From: Pararge aegeria
Taxonomy: Eukaryota; Arthropoda; Insecta; Lepidoptera; Nymphalidae
Assembly (NCBI RefSeq): GCF_905163445.1
Contig: NC_053187.1
Coordinates: 4,278,001 to 4,342,000, forward strand
Reading direction: 5' to 3'
DNA: 64,000 nt
The notes beneath the pieces are model-generated. The model was not told the origin of the DNA. It saw only the letters and a program-made list of their open reading frames with translations, and did no database searches. Shown one piece after another: positions 11,034-23,265 of the stretch; within the stretch, counting starts at the first letter, position 1; every line of letters starts with the position of its first letter. The position numbers and the translations under genes are program-made.

Positions 11034-13017
11034 AACGTACTCTTACATTCACATAATAAGGTTTCTCACATAGTCTGATGATACTCCAGGATCGGTACGA
11101 AACGTGCGTAATATGTGTATTTTGGAACATCAATGTACTTAGTCTTGCGTAGAAATTATAAATAGCAACGTGCAGATTGGGCGGGGATTAAAGCAAATTA
11201 AGCTGTAATTATATCATGGATTTCCGTAAAGTTACACCTTCTATCAAATATAAATTGCCACATTTTAAATTAGGCAATCCAATACTATTATAATATATTC
11301 TGTAGTAATACTAACTTACGTGATCTGTACGTTTTATTATTATTTGAAAACTCAAGTGTTTCCTGCATTACGCAGGTATACCAACATATATCGAAATTAA
11401 TACAGATTACTTACTTGTATTGCCAAGTAGTGTCTTGCAACATGAAATTTAATAGCTGTTATAGCATTCGCACCTTCCTACTTACTCATTTTTTGTAATT
11501 TTTCCCACAGTCTCAATTATTTCACACCCAAATTACCTAATTTGTTTCTGCAATATCATTAAGTCTGACTCGTTATGTTGATCTATTAGTGAGCATATTA
11601 GACTGCAGATAGTTATTCTCTCTCTTTTCACTTCTATGATTATGCCAATCTTCACTTATTCCAGACAAAACTTTACTAACTTTATCTACGCAAAAATTGG
11701 TGTCTAAGTCTAATTCTTGTATACCTATACGTCACTAAGCGGACATTTTGCAAGTTCTGTTGTAGATAAATGTTTAAAGTAATCTAAATGTACCGGTATT
11801 AAAATAGTTTTGTCTTTAGCAAATCGTTGGCTGTGAATAGCAGTACATATGTTTAGGCTTGTCGATTTTGCTTTTTTAGTTTTGTAATCAACTTGTGAAT
11901 ATATTATAACTGTAACAATATCTTGAAATATGAAGGGCTTTCATTTCCTATTTGACTAGCTGCGCAATAGTATTTTCAAAAACTGTTAAATACGTGTTTC
12001 TTATTCTTAAACAAAAGTAAACTATTTCGAGGATAGCATGTGATCATAATAATAATAATTTAATGATAAGCAATTGTTTGTTAATAACTACGTTTGTAAT
12101 TAAAATTTGCTAGGTATAATAGCCAATAATTAAAGTAGGTACCATCTTGAGCAGATACTTGTAAGCGTGCCGCTCATTCTACTAATCGTTGATGCAGATG
12201 TTTGTCTTAGTTATTGCGCATATTTCATGAGTACGAGCCTCCGCCAACAGAATAATGAAGTTACCTATGCTTAGTAATTTATTTAAGAAGATAAAGGATT
12301 AATTGGTGGAATATTCAGTTATGGATCATCGGTTGGAACAGCGACGAGGACATTAAATGTGCCTCTGAAGGAACTGATATCCATCTACTTAAGCACGAGT
12401 AAGTATAATAAGGTCAGAAGTATGTCTGCCAAACATCTGGTCGAGTCCTTCTGAATCATGTCAAATCATTGGGGTCACGATCTCGATCTTAAGAAGTGAT
12501 TCGTGGAAGCTGTTTGTCTTACGCTCCTTAAGTTACCTTTCGCACAATATCGATAATAAAGCATGTTTAATAATTCTCATTGTATTCTCTGTCAGAGGAT
12601 TGCCTAAAGGAAATTGATATAAAGGCAATTATATCAATTTCTTATATCAACAGGTTAAATATATTACTTTATATTATATATTTAGACTGGTTTATTTTGT
12701 ATTATGTTCCTACTTTTAAACAAAAACTGGCTTTCTGTAAGTTTGTACTTACTAATAGGTATACAACTTTATTTGCTGAAGAGTTCCATTGTTACCTTTA
12801 TCTCCCTGCACGAGACCCTTGGTTAGTGCAAAACGCCGACGACGAACCGGCCTGCGTCGTAGGCATTGCCCAATTTAAAAATAGAATTGAAAAGACAATT
12901 TTTTTTTTCAGCAAATGCTAAATAATAAAAAAGTCTATTTTGTTATTAGTTTCGATTTGACGGAGATATGAAGTAATAGCGCCGTAAATACTTCGTTATT
13001 TATAAAGACTACGTTTT
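11034..13017. other. AT-rich non-coding stretch
   Basis: No exon recognised. There is a 13-bp perfect inverted repeat at 12610-12622/12629-12641 (gaaattgatat...). The open frame at about 12580-12921 shows no known domain and ends in a T-rich tract. Confidence 0.4.
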
Positions 13018-13240
13018 TGCGGGCGTTTGAGACTCTGGGCCCATGGGTCTCCGGACACGAAAAATTGATTATCATCGTTTCCTAAAAATTGTTTCTTAAG
13101 TCTGGCGCTTATTTAGCCCAACGGCTAAGTCTAGCAATTCGAAGGGGCAATAGCGACAACATTTTGGGTACCATGCCCATAAGTGAACAGTTAGACGGCT
13201 TATATTTATTGAAAATATTAATTTTAGTTTGTAATTATTA
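13018..13240 (+). pseudogene. LINE ORF2 C-terminal fragment, frameshifted
   Basis: Two pieces of a conserved LINE protein tail occur in the right order but in different frames: ETLGPWVSGHE at 13029-13063, and AYLAQRLSLAIRRGN then ILGTMPISEQLDGLY at about 13108-13205. Similar 'ETLGPW ... AQR.S.AI.RGNA...LGT' ends are known from insect LINE ORFs. It is followed by a TTTATTAATAAAG tail-like stretch. Confidence 0.6.
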
Positions 13241-13518
13241 TTTCCCTAGTAAAAAATATTATTCGTTGGTTTATTAATAAAGAATATAAACTTTAGTAAT
13301 ATCGTAAAAAAAATCATTATATTATTTAATTTTTATTTGTTCTTCAGGCTTATCCCATCTTCCATGAACATAACATTTATAATATCATTGATAATTGGCT
13401 ATCCAAAGAATCTTCCTACTCCATAAAAGGAGTGTTTGCGATATTGTTCAAGCCGCGAGGGGAATCGACAATAAGTTGATACTTTGCGTTTTGAATGACT
13501 GATTAATAAAGGGATTAC

Positions 13519-14513
13519 TTTTGGAACTGGGCATCTTCGCGCGAACTACTCACTTCGGAGTGTGGCCACGTCTTTTGCACGTGTGGTGCTTTGTCAATCA
13601 ACTCACACTGCACCGAGGTTCCCAGAACGTTTCTAAGGCTTAAAATTATCAATACGCTTTTGATAACTTATTATGATTGATTTATTGTGATTCGCTTTTT
13701 TATTGCATTTGTCATTTCTTTAAGTCATCGCTGTTATGTGCAGCAATTGGGGAGTGTTTTATTATTATTTTAAATAAATCTCACGCAAAATTTTTGCACC
13801 CTTTTGCCTGTTGCAACTGTGATATCGCGGTCTCTAGAATCTTCGTAGCTCGACCGAAACTTTAGGAATCGGGCAGCCTTGCGTAAAGTACGTACCTCTT
13901 GAGTGTTACCACATCTTTCATGTGTGTGGTGCTTTGTCAAGCAACTCATAAGGCACCGATGTTCCCACATTTCTTAGGCTATTACTTATACGCGGATTAT
14001 ATATGGATTAAACGTACATTTTATGATCAATATATTATTACTGTGCACTGTTTTTGCATTTGTCATTTATGTTATTGCATCATTTGGAGATGTTTTATTA
14101 TTCCTTTCGCTGAATCTCATGAAAAACTTATTGCATCCTTTCTTGCAACGTATGCCCTTTGCTCGACAGTATCTTTTAGAACTGGACATCTTCACGCGAA
14201 GTACGCACAATTTGAAATCTGCCCACGTTTATGTCACTTGTGGTGCATTGTCAATCAACTCATACTCCACCGAGGTTCTCGGAACGTTTCTTAGGCTTAA
14301 AATTACTTATCTTACTTACCTATGCTTTGGGTTATTTTATTATTATGATTGATTTATTGTCTGTTTACGGTTTTTGCATTTTTCATTTGTTTTATTTGCG
14401 TATTTACGAAATGTTTTTATTCTATCTTTAGTCTTTAGATGAATCTTGTGCCCAACTTTTTGCATTCCTTCTTGCATCGGTTATACCTTCGCCTTTTGTC
14501 CGATGATTTTACA
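13519..14513 (+). repeat. Three-unit diverged tandem array (~310-340 bp period)
   Basis: Units start at about 13519, 13861 and 14174. Each has in order: an 'aactgggcatcttcgcgcga'-type start, gtggtgctttgtcaatcaac, caccgaggttc plus cttaggcttaaaatta, ttttgcatttgtcattt, and a tttttgcacc...cttgcaac end. Similarity between units is clear but far from identical. The longest frame (13899-14294) is not conserved between units, so it is probably non-coding. Not recognised as a known family. Confidence 0.75.
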
Positions 14514-15719
14514 TTTCGGTAATGTCAATTTCTGTTATTAGCATTATTAAGAGACTATGTTATTTGTTCTTCCTTTAGATAAAAGATGCCGCTATCTATT
14601 ATTTGCGTTATTTGTAGACTTAATTTTATTATTCTAACCTCAAATTAATCTTAAGCACTTTTTTTTGTATCCATCCCAAGTTTGTCTTAACTTTCAACCG
14701 ATACACATCCGCAGTAAGACGTTTCTGTAGAAATTGCCATAATATTCAAATATATGACCTCCACCCTTAAGAATAAAGAATTGAAGATGATGTAGCTACA
14801 TTTTAAAACGAAGAAATTTCAAATCTATGACAGCATAAAAATAGGTGCACGCTGCACTGCTAATTTTTTTGTGAGCCTTATATAGCTTCTGTAAGTTGAA
14901 TTCAATTTCAACTTAGAAAGTGGCAGATGTAATCTCTAGAAAAAAAAATTAGACGATGATAAGTATATACCTAAGTAGGTAAAGGCTAAATGGAAAATGG
15001 CTGTTTGAGTTAATGAGTTTTTTTTTCTATTTAGATTTTCACGATTTTCCTTTATGTATCTTGGTTAAATAGGTATAATAATAACTACTATTATGCATTC
15101 TGAGGTACGATAATCTTAATAATTTTGACTTATTTAAATAAATCGCGGAAGCACTGGTGTCAAATTATAAGTACTGTTATGAACAAAGGTATAAATTTAA
15201 CGGTAGTTTGACAAGATGGGCTTGTATCGAACTTGATAACATAATAATATGTTTAATTTTTGGCACTGAAGCTTTAAAAGTTAAATTCGATATTAAACGA
15301 AAAGCGAAATGTGTTACATGTGACAATCTGTACCCCTAGCATATGATCACTGAAGAACTAAGAATAGGCATAGGTCCTTAATAATAGATATAGGTTTATA
15401 ATTACGCTCCTTAGTGCTTATGTCCGCTCAGAATATTTTACAGGCCTTTTCAATATTTTAACACAAAAAATTTAATTTCTTGTTAAACGGAATGGAAGGG
15501 AAACTGTAACCATTAAGTAAGAGGCCAAGCAGTTCAAACTGTTCTTTTTTTGAATTACTTTACAACACTGGGGAGGTAATGGTATAAGCTGATATAATAG
15601 GTAAATAACGTTAATTTGCCGACATGGCGTATGGAAAGTACAAACTCATTCACACTTAGCCGAACGTTATTAAATATGATATAATATATAAAAATCGTCA
15701 AAAATGTTCGTCATTCACT
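14514..15719. other. AT-rich non-coding, nothing recognised
   Basis: No exon, repeat family or RNA gene identified. Confidence 0.4.
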
Positions 15720-15940
15720 TCTAACTTTTGGGAGTTTTGTGCGTTTTAAATGTAAACACTTGCTTTACGGTGAAGGAATGCATTGTTAGGAAACCTGCGT
15801 GCCTGAGAGTTCTCCACCACGTTCTCAAAGGCCTACCAATCCGCATATGACCAGCGTGGTGGCTGCGGCCTCTACCCTTGTCATTCTAGGAGGAGACTCA
15901 TGCCCATTATGTGTGCCGGTAATGGGTTGATAATTAAGAT
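15720..15940 (+). mobile_element. SINE-B copy lacking its tRNA-like head
   Basis: Matches SINE-B from the ctaacttttgggag region through gaaacctgcgtgcctgagag and ccagcgtggtgg to the final ggtaatgggttgataatta. Confidence 0.75.
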
Positions 15941-16940
15941 TCATTTCATTTTGTCTCGATACTCGAAAACGATGCACGATTGCGAGCATACAAAAGATCT
16001 CGTACTGAGATACTCTACAAGATTGGGACCGCTATATTTAGTGTTGTGCATTTTTAAGATTGAACTTCAATTCAAACCAGTTCCCCGTTGTGCCCACACC
16101 AATGCAGGTTCGGTATTTTGGTATGAAAAGGTTTTAATACCGAACAGCTTTAATATCAAATGAAGCTACAATAATGAAACTGTTAGAATTTGTAATGACG
16201 GGGAAATAACATGAAGAGTAGGTATTAGAAATGGGGTGACGAACAGGCTTAAGGAAAGGTACTCATTATCTGAAAAAAACTATTTCAGTATGCACTGTAC
16301 AGGAGGAGTACTAGTGAGATATTTTTAAATGATCCAACCTTAAACTTTGTCTCCAGGACTATGCGCAGTAGTTTTTGTGAACAGTGAGCACAGACAAATG
16401 AACATACAAACAATCGCGGATATTTAGTTTCAGAAAAAGGATATTTGTAAATAGGTTATGGTTACTTTTGCTTTACATATATATCTTTGTTGATGTAACA
16501 ACAATTTTCCATTACCGCAAGTTAGGTAGGTTACGTACATCGTAGTAGAATCATAGGGAGTGAATAATATAGGCTTTTTAGGATATTCTTTGTTACATGT
16601 GATGACTGTATTTTTACAATAATTCTGTGCAAATAATATATCACGTATACAATTAATTTTTAAAAGTGAATAACGGGAAAATGATAGATAGGTGACTTTA
16701 TCTAATCATAAATCGCAAGGTTGTAGATATAAGAGCATTCAGTAACAGTATTTTTGTCAAAAATATTTCCATGATTGATAAACTAGTGTCTTTCTTTTTC
16801 AAACAGACCTACTTGAATAAAGATACTTTCGTATTTGACTTTTCACTTGGCTATTTATTTATGAAGACAGTGGGAGTTTGGAAATTATCCGGGCAGGTTT
16901 TACGTATCAAATATATAACGGAACAATACGGCTATAAATC
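15941..16940. other. Non-coding, nothing recognised
   Basis: Several short open frames lack any domain or codon bias. No RNA gene seen. Confidence 0.4.
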
Positions 16941-17062
16941 GAGAGATCGCTATTAAGCGATAAGGCCGCCTTTTGTATTACTACTTCTTTCGATATGTTT
17001 CTGTTTTTGTTATATTTTAAATATGTTAATGTTGTGGTATACAAATAAAGAGTTTAATAATA
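16941..17062 (+). mobile_element. LINE 3' UTR and tail (family T2)
   Basis: Contains aagcgataaggccgcctttt, then a T-rich region, gtggtatacaaataaagag and an AATAAA-rich end. The same motif series is found near 30902-30940 and, inverted, at 19183-19240. Confidence 0.55.
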
Positions 17063-17539
17063 AATAAATAAAATATAAATTTTTGGATTTGAAATCCGCA
17101 ATTTTCTATGTTTGTTCAAAATAGCAGCCACCCCAAAAACCTACTCATTAAAAAATTAAACAAGGTTTAACGGAAAATAATGTTTAAAATAAGTATGTAG
17201 GTACTTATATCAGCTTCATTATTATAAACCTATTAAAAAAAGGTAAATACCAGAAGGTAAGTACAAGAAGACTAGGTAGACTTTTGGTACTTACTTTCGA
17301 GACTGAATTTCTCCACAAGAGGTCAGCCACGTAAAATTCAAAATAACATTGAATTTTTCGTTTGTTTGATTCAAATTTTGGATATCTATACACTATACGA
17401 TTGTTTTATGGAATATAATGCATCAAAACAATCGATAAACGTGTGACGTCCACTGCTGTCCTAGGCCGCTGGTTTCCAGCGGTTCCCAGCGACTCGCTGC
17501 CACCTCGTTGGGGGTTGGCCAACGCTGCGGTTACCGGTG

Positions 17540-17606
17540 CTCAGTCGCTATTCCAGCAGTTCTCAACCACCGGTTGAGATCCCAAACTGCTGGAATAGCG
17601 ACTGAG
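17540..17606. repeat. 22-bp perfect inverted repeat
   Basis: Arms 17540-17561 and 17585-17606 (ctcagtcgctattccagcag and complement, plus two inner pairs). The loop itself contains a 7-bp palindrome (ctcaacc/ggttgag). Confidence 0.9.
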
Positions 17607-17620
17607 ACTGAGATCACAAC

Positions 17621-17688
17621 CTGAAGTGGCAATGGGCGGGGCACACAGATCTTAACTAAGCTGTGTGCCCCGCCCATTGCCACTTCAG
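17621..17688. repeat. 28-bp perfect inverted repeat, 12-base loop
   Basis: Arms 17621-17648 and 17661-17688 (ctgaagtggcaatgggcggg... and complement). The loop atcttaactaag has its own 4-bp stem. The arm sequence is the KWQWAGH-coding part of the LINE. Confidence 0.92.
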
Positions 17689-17735
17689 CTTAGGGACTAG
17701 TAGAATTACATCGTCGGTAACTCCAGTTCTTTAGT

Positions 17736-19182
17736 TTTATTAGGTTTTATTATAATATATAAAAAAGGCGATTGTATGGTTGTAAAATAAGGCTGTTATA
17801 GCTCATAGCCCCGTTGCCACCATATCTGACTTTTTTCAAATTATTAATCATTCACATTATAAATTTAACTAGTTGACATGTGTTAAAATAAAATTTAATC
17901 CCATTCCGGGACATTTACTTTACTTCGCAATAAACCCTCATTTTTATGCGGCCATTAACAACGTTAACAGCATGTCGGAATCACTTAATTTCTTGGTATT
18001 TTCAATTTTCTGACGATTTGCTTGTATAAATAAAGCAATAACAAACTTTTGTGGTTAATAAAATTGTATTAAGATAGGTACTCAGTAATTCATCACAGAG
18101 AGCACGTAATCAAGTAGGGATAGCATAATAGGATGTCAAAAGAAAATCCATATCAAAAATGCCTTTTTGCTTTTGGTTCACACACTTCTTTCGCTTTTCT
18201 ATGAGCATACTAAACAGGATTAATAAATGTTGCGTTGCTTACTAGGTCTTACTGACATTATTATCGTTTTCATTGACAAAATAACGCTTTGTGAGCTTAA
18301 ACCCTGCCCAAGTCGATTTCTACATTATGCACAATATGCTCTCCAGTTTAAGGAGAATGCGAATTTTAAAAGTTGCCCAACATATTGGATCTTACATACA
18401 CTGGAAAAGGTGCAGGCCGTTTATAAAGGGGGGACCGTAGGGGGGTAGTAATTACATGTTTTATTAAATAACGCGGGTAAAACCACTAGACAGAGATAGG
18501 CAAGTACCGTAAAATGGGCCCTGTTTTTTTCTTTTCCATAGGGAAAAGGCAAAGGTACATCACCGTACAGCCATGTCTTCAGTGTAAATAAAAGAAAAAT
18601 ATTCCAAGCAGCGTAATTTTTTTAATTTGGGGAGTTAATTTAATAATTTTAATGTCTTCAATTGTTTATGTAATATATTCATATATAATCTTGTAAGCTT
18701 CCGTGTTTTTTAAAAGCTGTTCAGTAGTGCGCAGTATAATCGTTGGTGGTTTATAAATCTCTGATAATTTATCAATGAATTAAGCGCAATTTATTATTAT
18801 TTCATCTACAAGACTTTTGAAATTGGAACGGTCATGATCATAATATGAGTTCAGCCTTCCGACCTTTTGAATCTAGACAACAAAGGATGACTAATTTAAT
18901 AACGCTATTAATATGGCAATAATGATTCACATAGCTAATTAGTTACTGAGCACTTTAAAAAAACGCTCCACTGATGTGGCATAAAGAACGCTGTTGGCAT
19001 CATCAATAGCCTACCAAAGTGCTATAACCGCAAGCAATTTAATGATTTTCCTATTAACTACTAATGGCCAACTTATTATATTGCTACCTTCTATTTTCAG
19101 CGAAGAATTTGTATTCCACTGTCACCTTCAATTAATTCACAACTAAGAAAATAAAATAAAGTAGTCTGTTTAAGTAGTTGGA
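17736..19182. other. Non-coding stretch
   Basis: Only a small dispersed repeat at about 18525-18590 was recognised: the inverse of the segment upstream of POLE4 at 57047. No exon found. Confidence 0.4.
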
Positions 19183-19240
19183 AATAAAAGGCGGACTTAC
19201 CGCTCAGTAGCGATCTCTGCCAGGCAATCTTAGGATTAGG
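19183..19240 (-). mobile_element. LINE tail fragment (family T2)
   Basis: The plus strand reads aaaggcggacttaccgctca..gcgatctctgccaggcaatc, the complement of the T2 motif (gagatcgct...gcggtaag.ccgcctttt). Confidence 0.45.
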
Positions 19241-19796
19241 AAAACTGTGTACACTATTAAAACATACATACGATTGACTAAATACTTATTATGGTATTTT
19301 TTTTCTCGCAGAATTTCTTTTTTTCTGTTTAATACGGACATGTTGTTGTAACCTCCAGGCCCCCTTCCAAAGTCGTTTTCCTATTTTTTTTCCGATACTG
19401 TGGAGAAATTAAGTCACTTCCCTAGCCAAACATACAAAAAAAAAATTAAAATTCAAACGGTCATAGAATCATTACAGCTTAATAAGACGCAGGGTATATT
19501 ACAGATAGACACGTTAATTTTATTTATTTGTTTATATATAGGTTCGTGTTATACGTAACATACCTAGGTATTAAGTATTTATCTCTAGGTCGATATATAA
19601 GATATAAATGGCGCCAGCAAGTTTTTCCGTAACTTCCACGCTGAACTTGAAAAAGGCTGACTAAGAAGGTGAACTTTTCTTGATAAATAGTTATCAAAGA
19701 GTTTTACAAAAATATGTTGTTGGAATGAGACATGACAGTTAGTTACTTTGTATTTTTAACACTGGACGCAAAAACGACGGGGTGTTAAAGTTTGAT

Positions 19797-19866
19797 GTGT
19801 CTGGGTGTGTGCGCGCGCGTTAGTCGGTGTGTGTATGTGGGTGTGTGTGAGTGTGTGTGTGTCTAT
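19797..19866. repeat. (TG)n-rich low-complexity tract
   Basis: Interrupted GT/GTGT tract with an embedded gcgcgcgcg. It is followed to about 20080 by a dispersed repeat segment (tcccaacggatgaaccg, aatatgggtatcaaatgaaa) of the kind common in lepidopteran DNA. Confidence 0.7.
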
Positions 19867-20359
19867 CTGTATGTCGCATCATAGTGTCCCAACGGATGAA
19901 CCGTCTCTTCTGCGGTCTGTCAAAGATGGCCGCTGCCCAAAAATGGCGATTTACATATACCTACTCATACCTCCCCCAATATGGGTATCAAATGAAAGAA
20001 CTCGGCTAGTAGAATAATGTACACTACATTGAAAGATATGGCTTTAACGAAATTAGACAATTATGTGTGCTAATTTTTTTATATGTGACCATAGCGTAGA
20101 TAGATAGGTAGATAGATACAGATAATTCCTGTTCAATAAATTCTCGAAATATTTGTTTACACATTAAACAAAGTGAATCAATTATAGGTATTCAGAAGTA
20201 GTAAGCACAGTTTACGGAAACACGTCCCTCCATGTTTGGTGGACGGCACGGTTTATCCAACGAGATATAATTATGTAGGCTGCAGATATGGATTAGCACA
20301 AATGACTGCGTCCGGATATAGGCTTTGCAGTGCCGCTGTGGTACAATTTTTAATGTTAA

Positions 20360-20533
20360 TAATGACAAGTAGTAATCTTATATCTTTAATCGAGCAATTC
20401 TTGTATACAACGATTTTCATGAAATTTAGTATACAGGGGATTTCGGAGCGACAAATCGTAATTTTATTCGTGTTTTTATGTGATTCGTGGTAATAACCGA
20501 TTTGGCGCAGACGAAGTTGTACGGGTCAGCTAG
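20360..20533 (+). mobile_element. Helitron 3' end
   Basis: Ends gcagacgaagttgtacgggtcagCTAG|T. The CTRR-type terminus (CTAG at 20530-20533) followed by T is the Helitron rule. Upstream attttcatgaaatttagtat and ggggatttcgg are parts of a common element of this type. The 5' end was not located. Confidence 0.6.
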
Positions 20534-21689
20534 TAAGCATTATATTGTGGTATAAAAAATCGAATTAATATACGTAGGTACTTAAGTATTATAATTCCTA
20601 AGTCAGTCCTAACCATTTTGCTTGTATGTAAAAATAATTTCAAAGGAGAGCGTTTTTACTATTGTTTTACTATCTCTATCTATGCCTCAAACGTCACATT
20701 TTCTGTACAGCATTTTAAAAGTTATGTCATCCTTGTCGCAAATTCGCGATTTATCTTTTAATAAACGTTTATTGCTTACATAATATTTGAGTTTACTTGG
20801 CTACACTCCCTGTGTTGAAAGGATGTTTCTTTTTGCACCGAATAAATAGTTTTGTTTTATCCATTTTATGAATACACGTTAAATCTGCGGTAAACATTTG
20901 AAGTCCTTTGATGGACAATTTAAAAATTGATCCACGTCACTGCTTTATAGCCATAGAAAAAATCGTCGATGCTAAAGGCTAAAGCCTAAAGCCAACGACG
21001 CTACGACGACGTGCAACCAATCACAAGTCACGCTCAAAAGGGCTTGTTGTGATTGGTCACAAGCAAGACGCAAACATAAACGCCGCTGAACACTTACTCG
21101 TAGATTGGACGCCATAGTTTGGCATTGCTTCTTGCCATGCAATGAATGCCGTCTCGTGTTAAGAGTAAACAAGAAAATGATAAACGCTCCGCAAAAATAC
21201 AGCTTAATTAAATAACTTACAGGTGATCATTTAACGATGTAAAGCTGCTGCTAACGTTCCACGGCCAGGTGACGCGCGACGAACTATGCGCCAGGTGCGG
21301 AGAAACTAGTCGCAATTATATTATTTATACGACATTTTGTTTGCATTGCTTTTAAAAAACTTAATTTAGTTTCTTTACCATTGACTCATTTTAAAGACCT
21401 GCTCAAAGGTGGATTCAAAATTTTAATTTTCACGCCGCGTCGTAGCTGTTTAATCCTAGTATAAAATCACATAATAATGGGTTTCGCTGCACGTACAGTT
21501 TTTCAAATTAACACGTATAAAGTAAATTACACTATGAACACTAAACCACTTTAACCGATGACATTGTTTAAATATTCAAGTGATAAGGTTTTTAGATTTG
21601 GCTACGCGACGTTATTTACTTAGTACATAGATATTTCTAGTATTAGTTTAGTTTTCTTTTTTTAGTATAAAAATAATTATTTCAATCGG
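20534..21689. other. Non-coding stretch
   Basis: No exon recognised. A GC-richer patch at about 20970-21090 and 21230-21310 has no recognisable domain. Confidence 0.35.
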
Positions 21690-21930
21690 TTATAATTTGT
21701 CGAAGTATGGTGTAAAATTGTCAAACACTTTCATCCTCTCTCCCAAAGGAACTCAGCTTAATGTCGGGATAAAAAGTATCCTATATTACTTCTAACACTT
21801 CGAAGAAAATGCGTAAAAAGTTTCATGAGGATCGGTTAAGAATTTTTTGCGTGAAAGCGTAACAAACAAACTTACATTGACATTTATAATATTAGTAGGG
21901 ATAGGGATAATGTTAATATTAGTAGGGATA
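21690..21930 (-). mobile_element. Helitron-like fragment
   Basis: Shares a long stretch with 23040-23265: caatcggttataat, cagcttaatgtcgggataaa, aagtttcatgaggatcggtt, ending cattgacatttataatatta. It is the 5' part of the element whose 3' end is seen at 22820. No 3' terminus is attached here. Confidence 0.6.
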
Positions 21931-21964
21931 TTTATTATTAGTATTGTTTTTGCGTGTAATGGTA

Positions 21965-22127
21965 TATGTTTTATGAATAATATACATAAATACTTATAAT
22001 ATATAGATAAACACTCAGACCCTGGAAATCATTCATGTTCATCACACAAATATTGTCCAGTTGTGGGAATCGAACCCACGGTCTTGGACTCAGAAAGCAG
22101 GGTCGCTGCCCACTGCGCCAATCGCCC
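21965..22127 (-). mobile_element. SINE-A copy
   Basis: tRNA-like SINE on the minus strand. In element orientation it starts GGGCGATTGGCGCAGTGGGC (box A), with box B GGTTCGATTCC and the downstream aacatgaatg...gtgtttatct region. The 3' part beyond tacataaatac is lost. Not a functional tRNA: the anticodon arm and acceptor stem do not pair. Confidence 0.85.
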
Positions 22128-22472
22128 TATTTTCTAAAGCCGTATCTCTGGACTGTATATCTACGCACTTAACAAAACTTGGCTTTCAACACCTGCGACT
22201 TATAGCTTTTTCGGAGTTTAATAAGTGACAGGTGCGGTGGATTAAGAGTTAAGACAGGTTTGTAAGACTTGGTGGAATATAGCCTTGAAGTGGAATGGCC
22301 AGTAGGGCTAAGATGCGTACCACGAGATAACTATGTCTACCCATCGAAATAGAGCGAGAAAATTGCATTGCGCATTATCGGGCCAATCCAGAAATTTTTT
22401 AATTAGTAATTAAAAGTATATAATGTATGTGAATTAAAATGGGCACGGAGTTTTTTTATTTTTATAATATAA

Positions 22473-22660
22473 CTAGCTGTCCCGGCGAACTTCGTGCCGC
22501 AGATCTTTTTTTTTTTTTATGTATTTTGATATTTTAATACTTATTATCCTATTCCGGTCAAAGAGGAATCCAAAAAATCAAATATCATAAAAATTGGTCC
22601 AGCCGTTCTTGAGTTATAAATGGAGTAACTAAAACCACTTTCTTTTATATATTATATAGA
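22473..22660 (-). mobile_element. Short complete non-autonomous Helitron
   Basis: In minus orientation it starts A|TCTATATAATATATAAAAG (5' TC at 22660) and ends ...gttcgccgggacagCTAG|T (22473). Both TC...CTRR termini and A/T insertion are satisfied. 188 bp, no ORF. Confidence 0.7.
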
Positions 22661-22819
22661 TATAGATTAATTAATATAGAAAAAAAACTCACCGAATACT
22701 TTTCGGTAAGTTGAATTTTTTTGTTAAAAACTTTTAATTTACATGACGCTTTGTTAATGCTATGCGCACTTGAAATTGACGTGCATATCAGTGTTTTGGT
22801 GTTAGTGCTATATTTAAAA

Positions 22820-23265
22820 CTAGCTGTTGCCCGCGACTTCGTCTGCGTTTGATTTTGATTTTGTTTTTGATGTGGCATTAAATTTAGTTGTAGATCTAAA
22901 AAAATTAAAGTATTCAGTATCGCTAAGCCTTACAAGGGGGGTTTCTGCTGTCCGCTGAGGAGTTCTGTCCTCTATCTCCAACCACAGCTTGGGCAAAATT
23001 AAACACATATTATAACCTCTTTAGTACAAAAGTAATTATTTAAATCGGTTATAATTCTTTGGAGTTATGGTGTAAAATCGTCAAAAACTCATCCCCTCTA
23101 CCAATGGAACCGAGCTTAATGTCGGGATAAAAAGTATCCTATATTACTTCTAACACTTCCAAGAAGATGTGTACAAAGTTTCATGAGGATCGGTTGAGTA
23201 GTTTTTGCGTGAAAGCGTAACAAACAAACTTATATTGACATTTATAATATTAGTAGGGAAGTAGG
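22820..23265 (-). mobile_element. Helitron-like element
   Basis: The minus-strand 3' end reads gcagacgaagtcgcgggcaacagCTAG|T (CTAG at 22820-22823). The 5' side ends in ccctactaatattataaatg near 23262. Internal segments are shared with 21690-21930. Ends are only partly certain because the 5' few bases are locally duplicated. Confidence 0.6.

Larger units (their letters stand above)
17437..17735 (-). pseudogene. Rearranged LINE RT-tail fragment with two internal hairpins
   Basis: Related to the LINE fragment at 38845-39245 (shared gtccactgctg, ttccagcg..ttcccagcgact, gccacctcg.tgggggt). Unlike that copy, the segment 17540-17688 holds two long inverted repeats (see separate entries), so the reading frame is destroyed. 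Confidence 0.75.

Noticed and set aside
12580..12921. 113-codon plus-strand frame
   Set aside because: AT-rich codons, no domain, ends in a T run before a LINE remnant; probably chance.
13899..14294. 131-codon frame in the tandem array
   Set aside because: Not conserved in the other two units; no domain.
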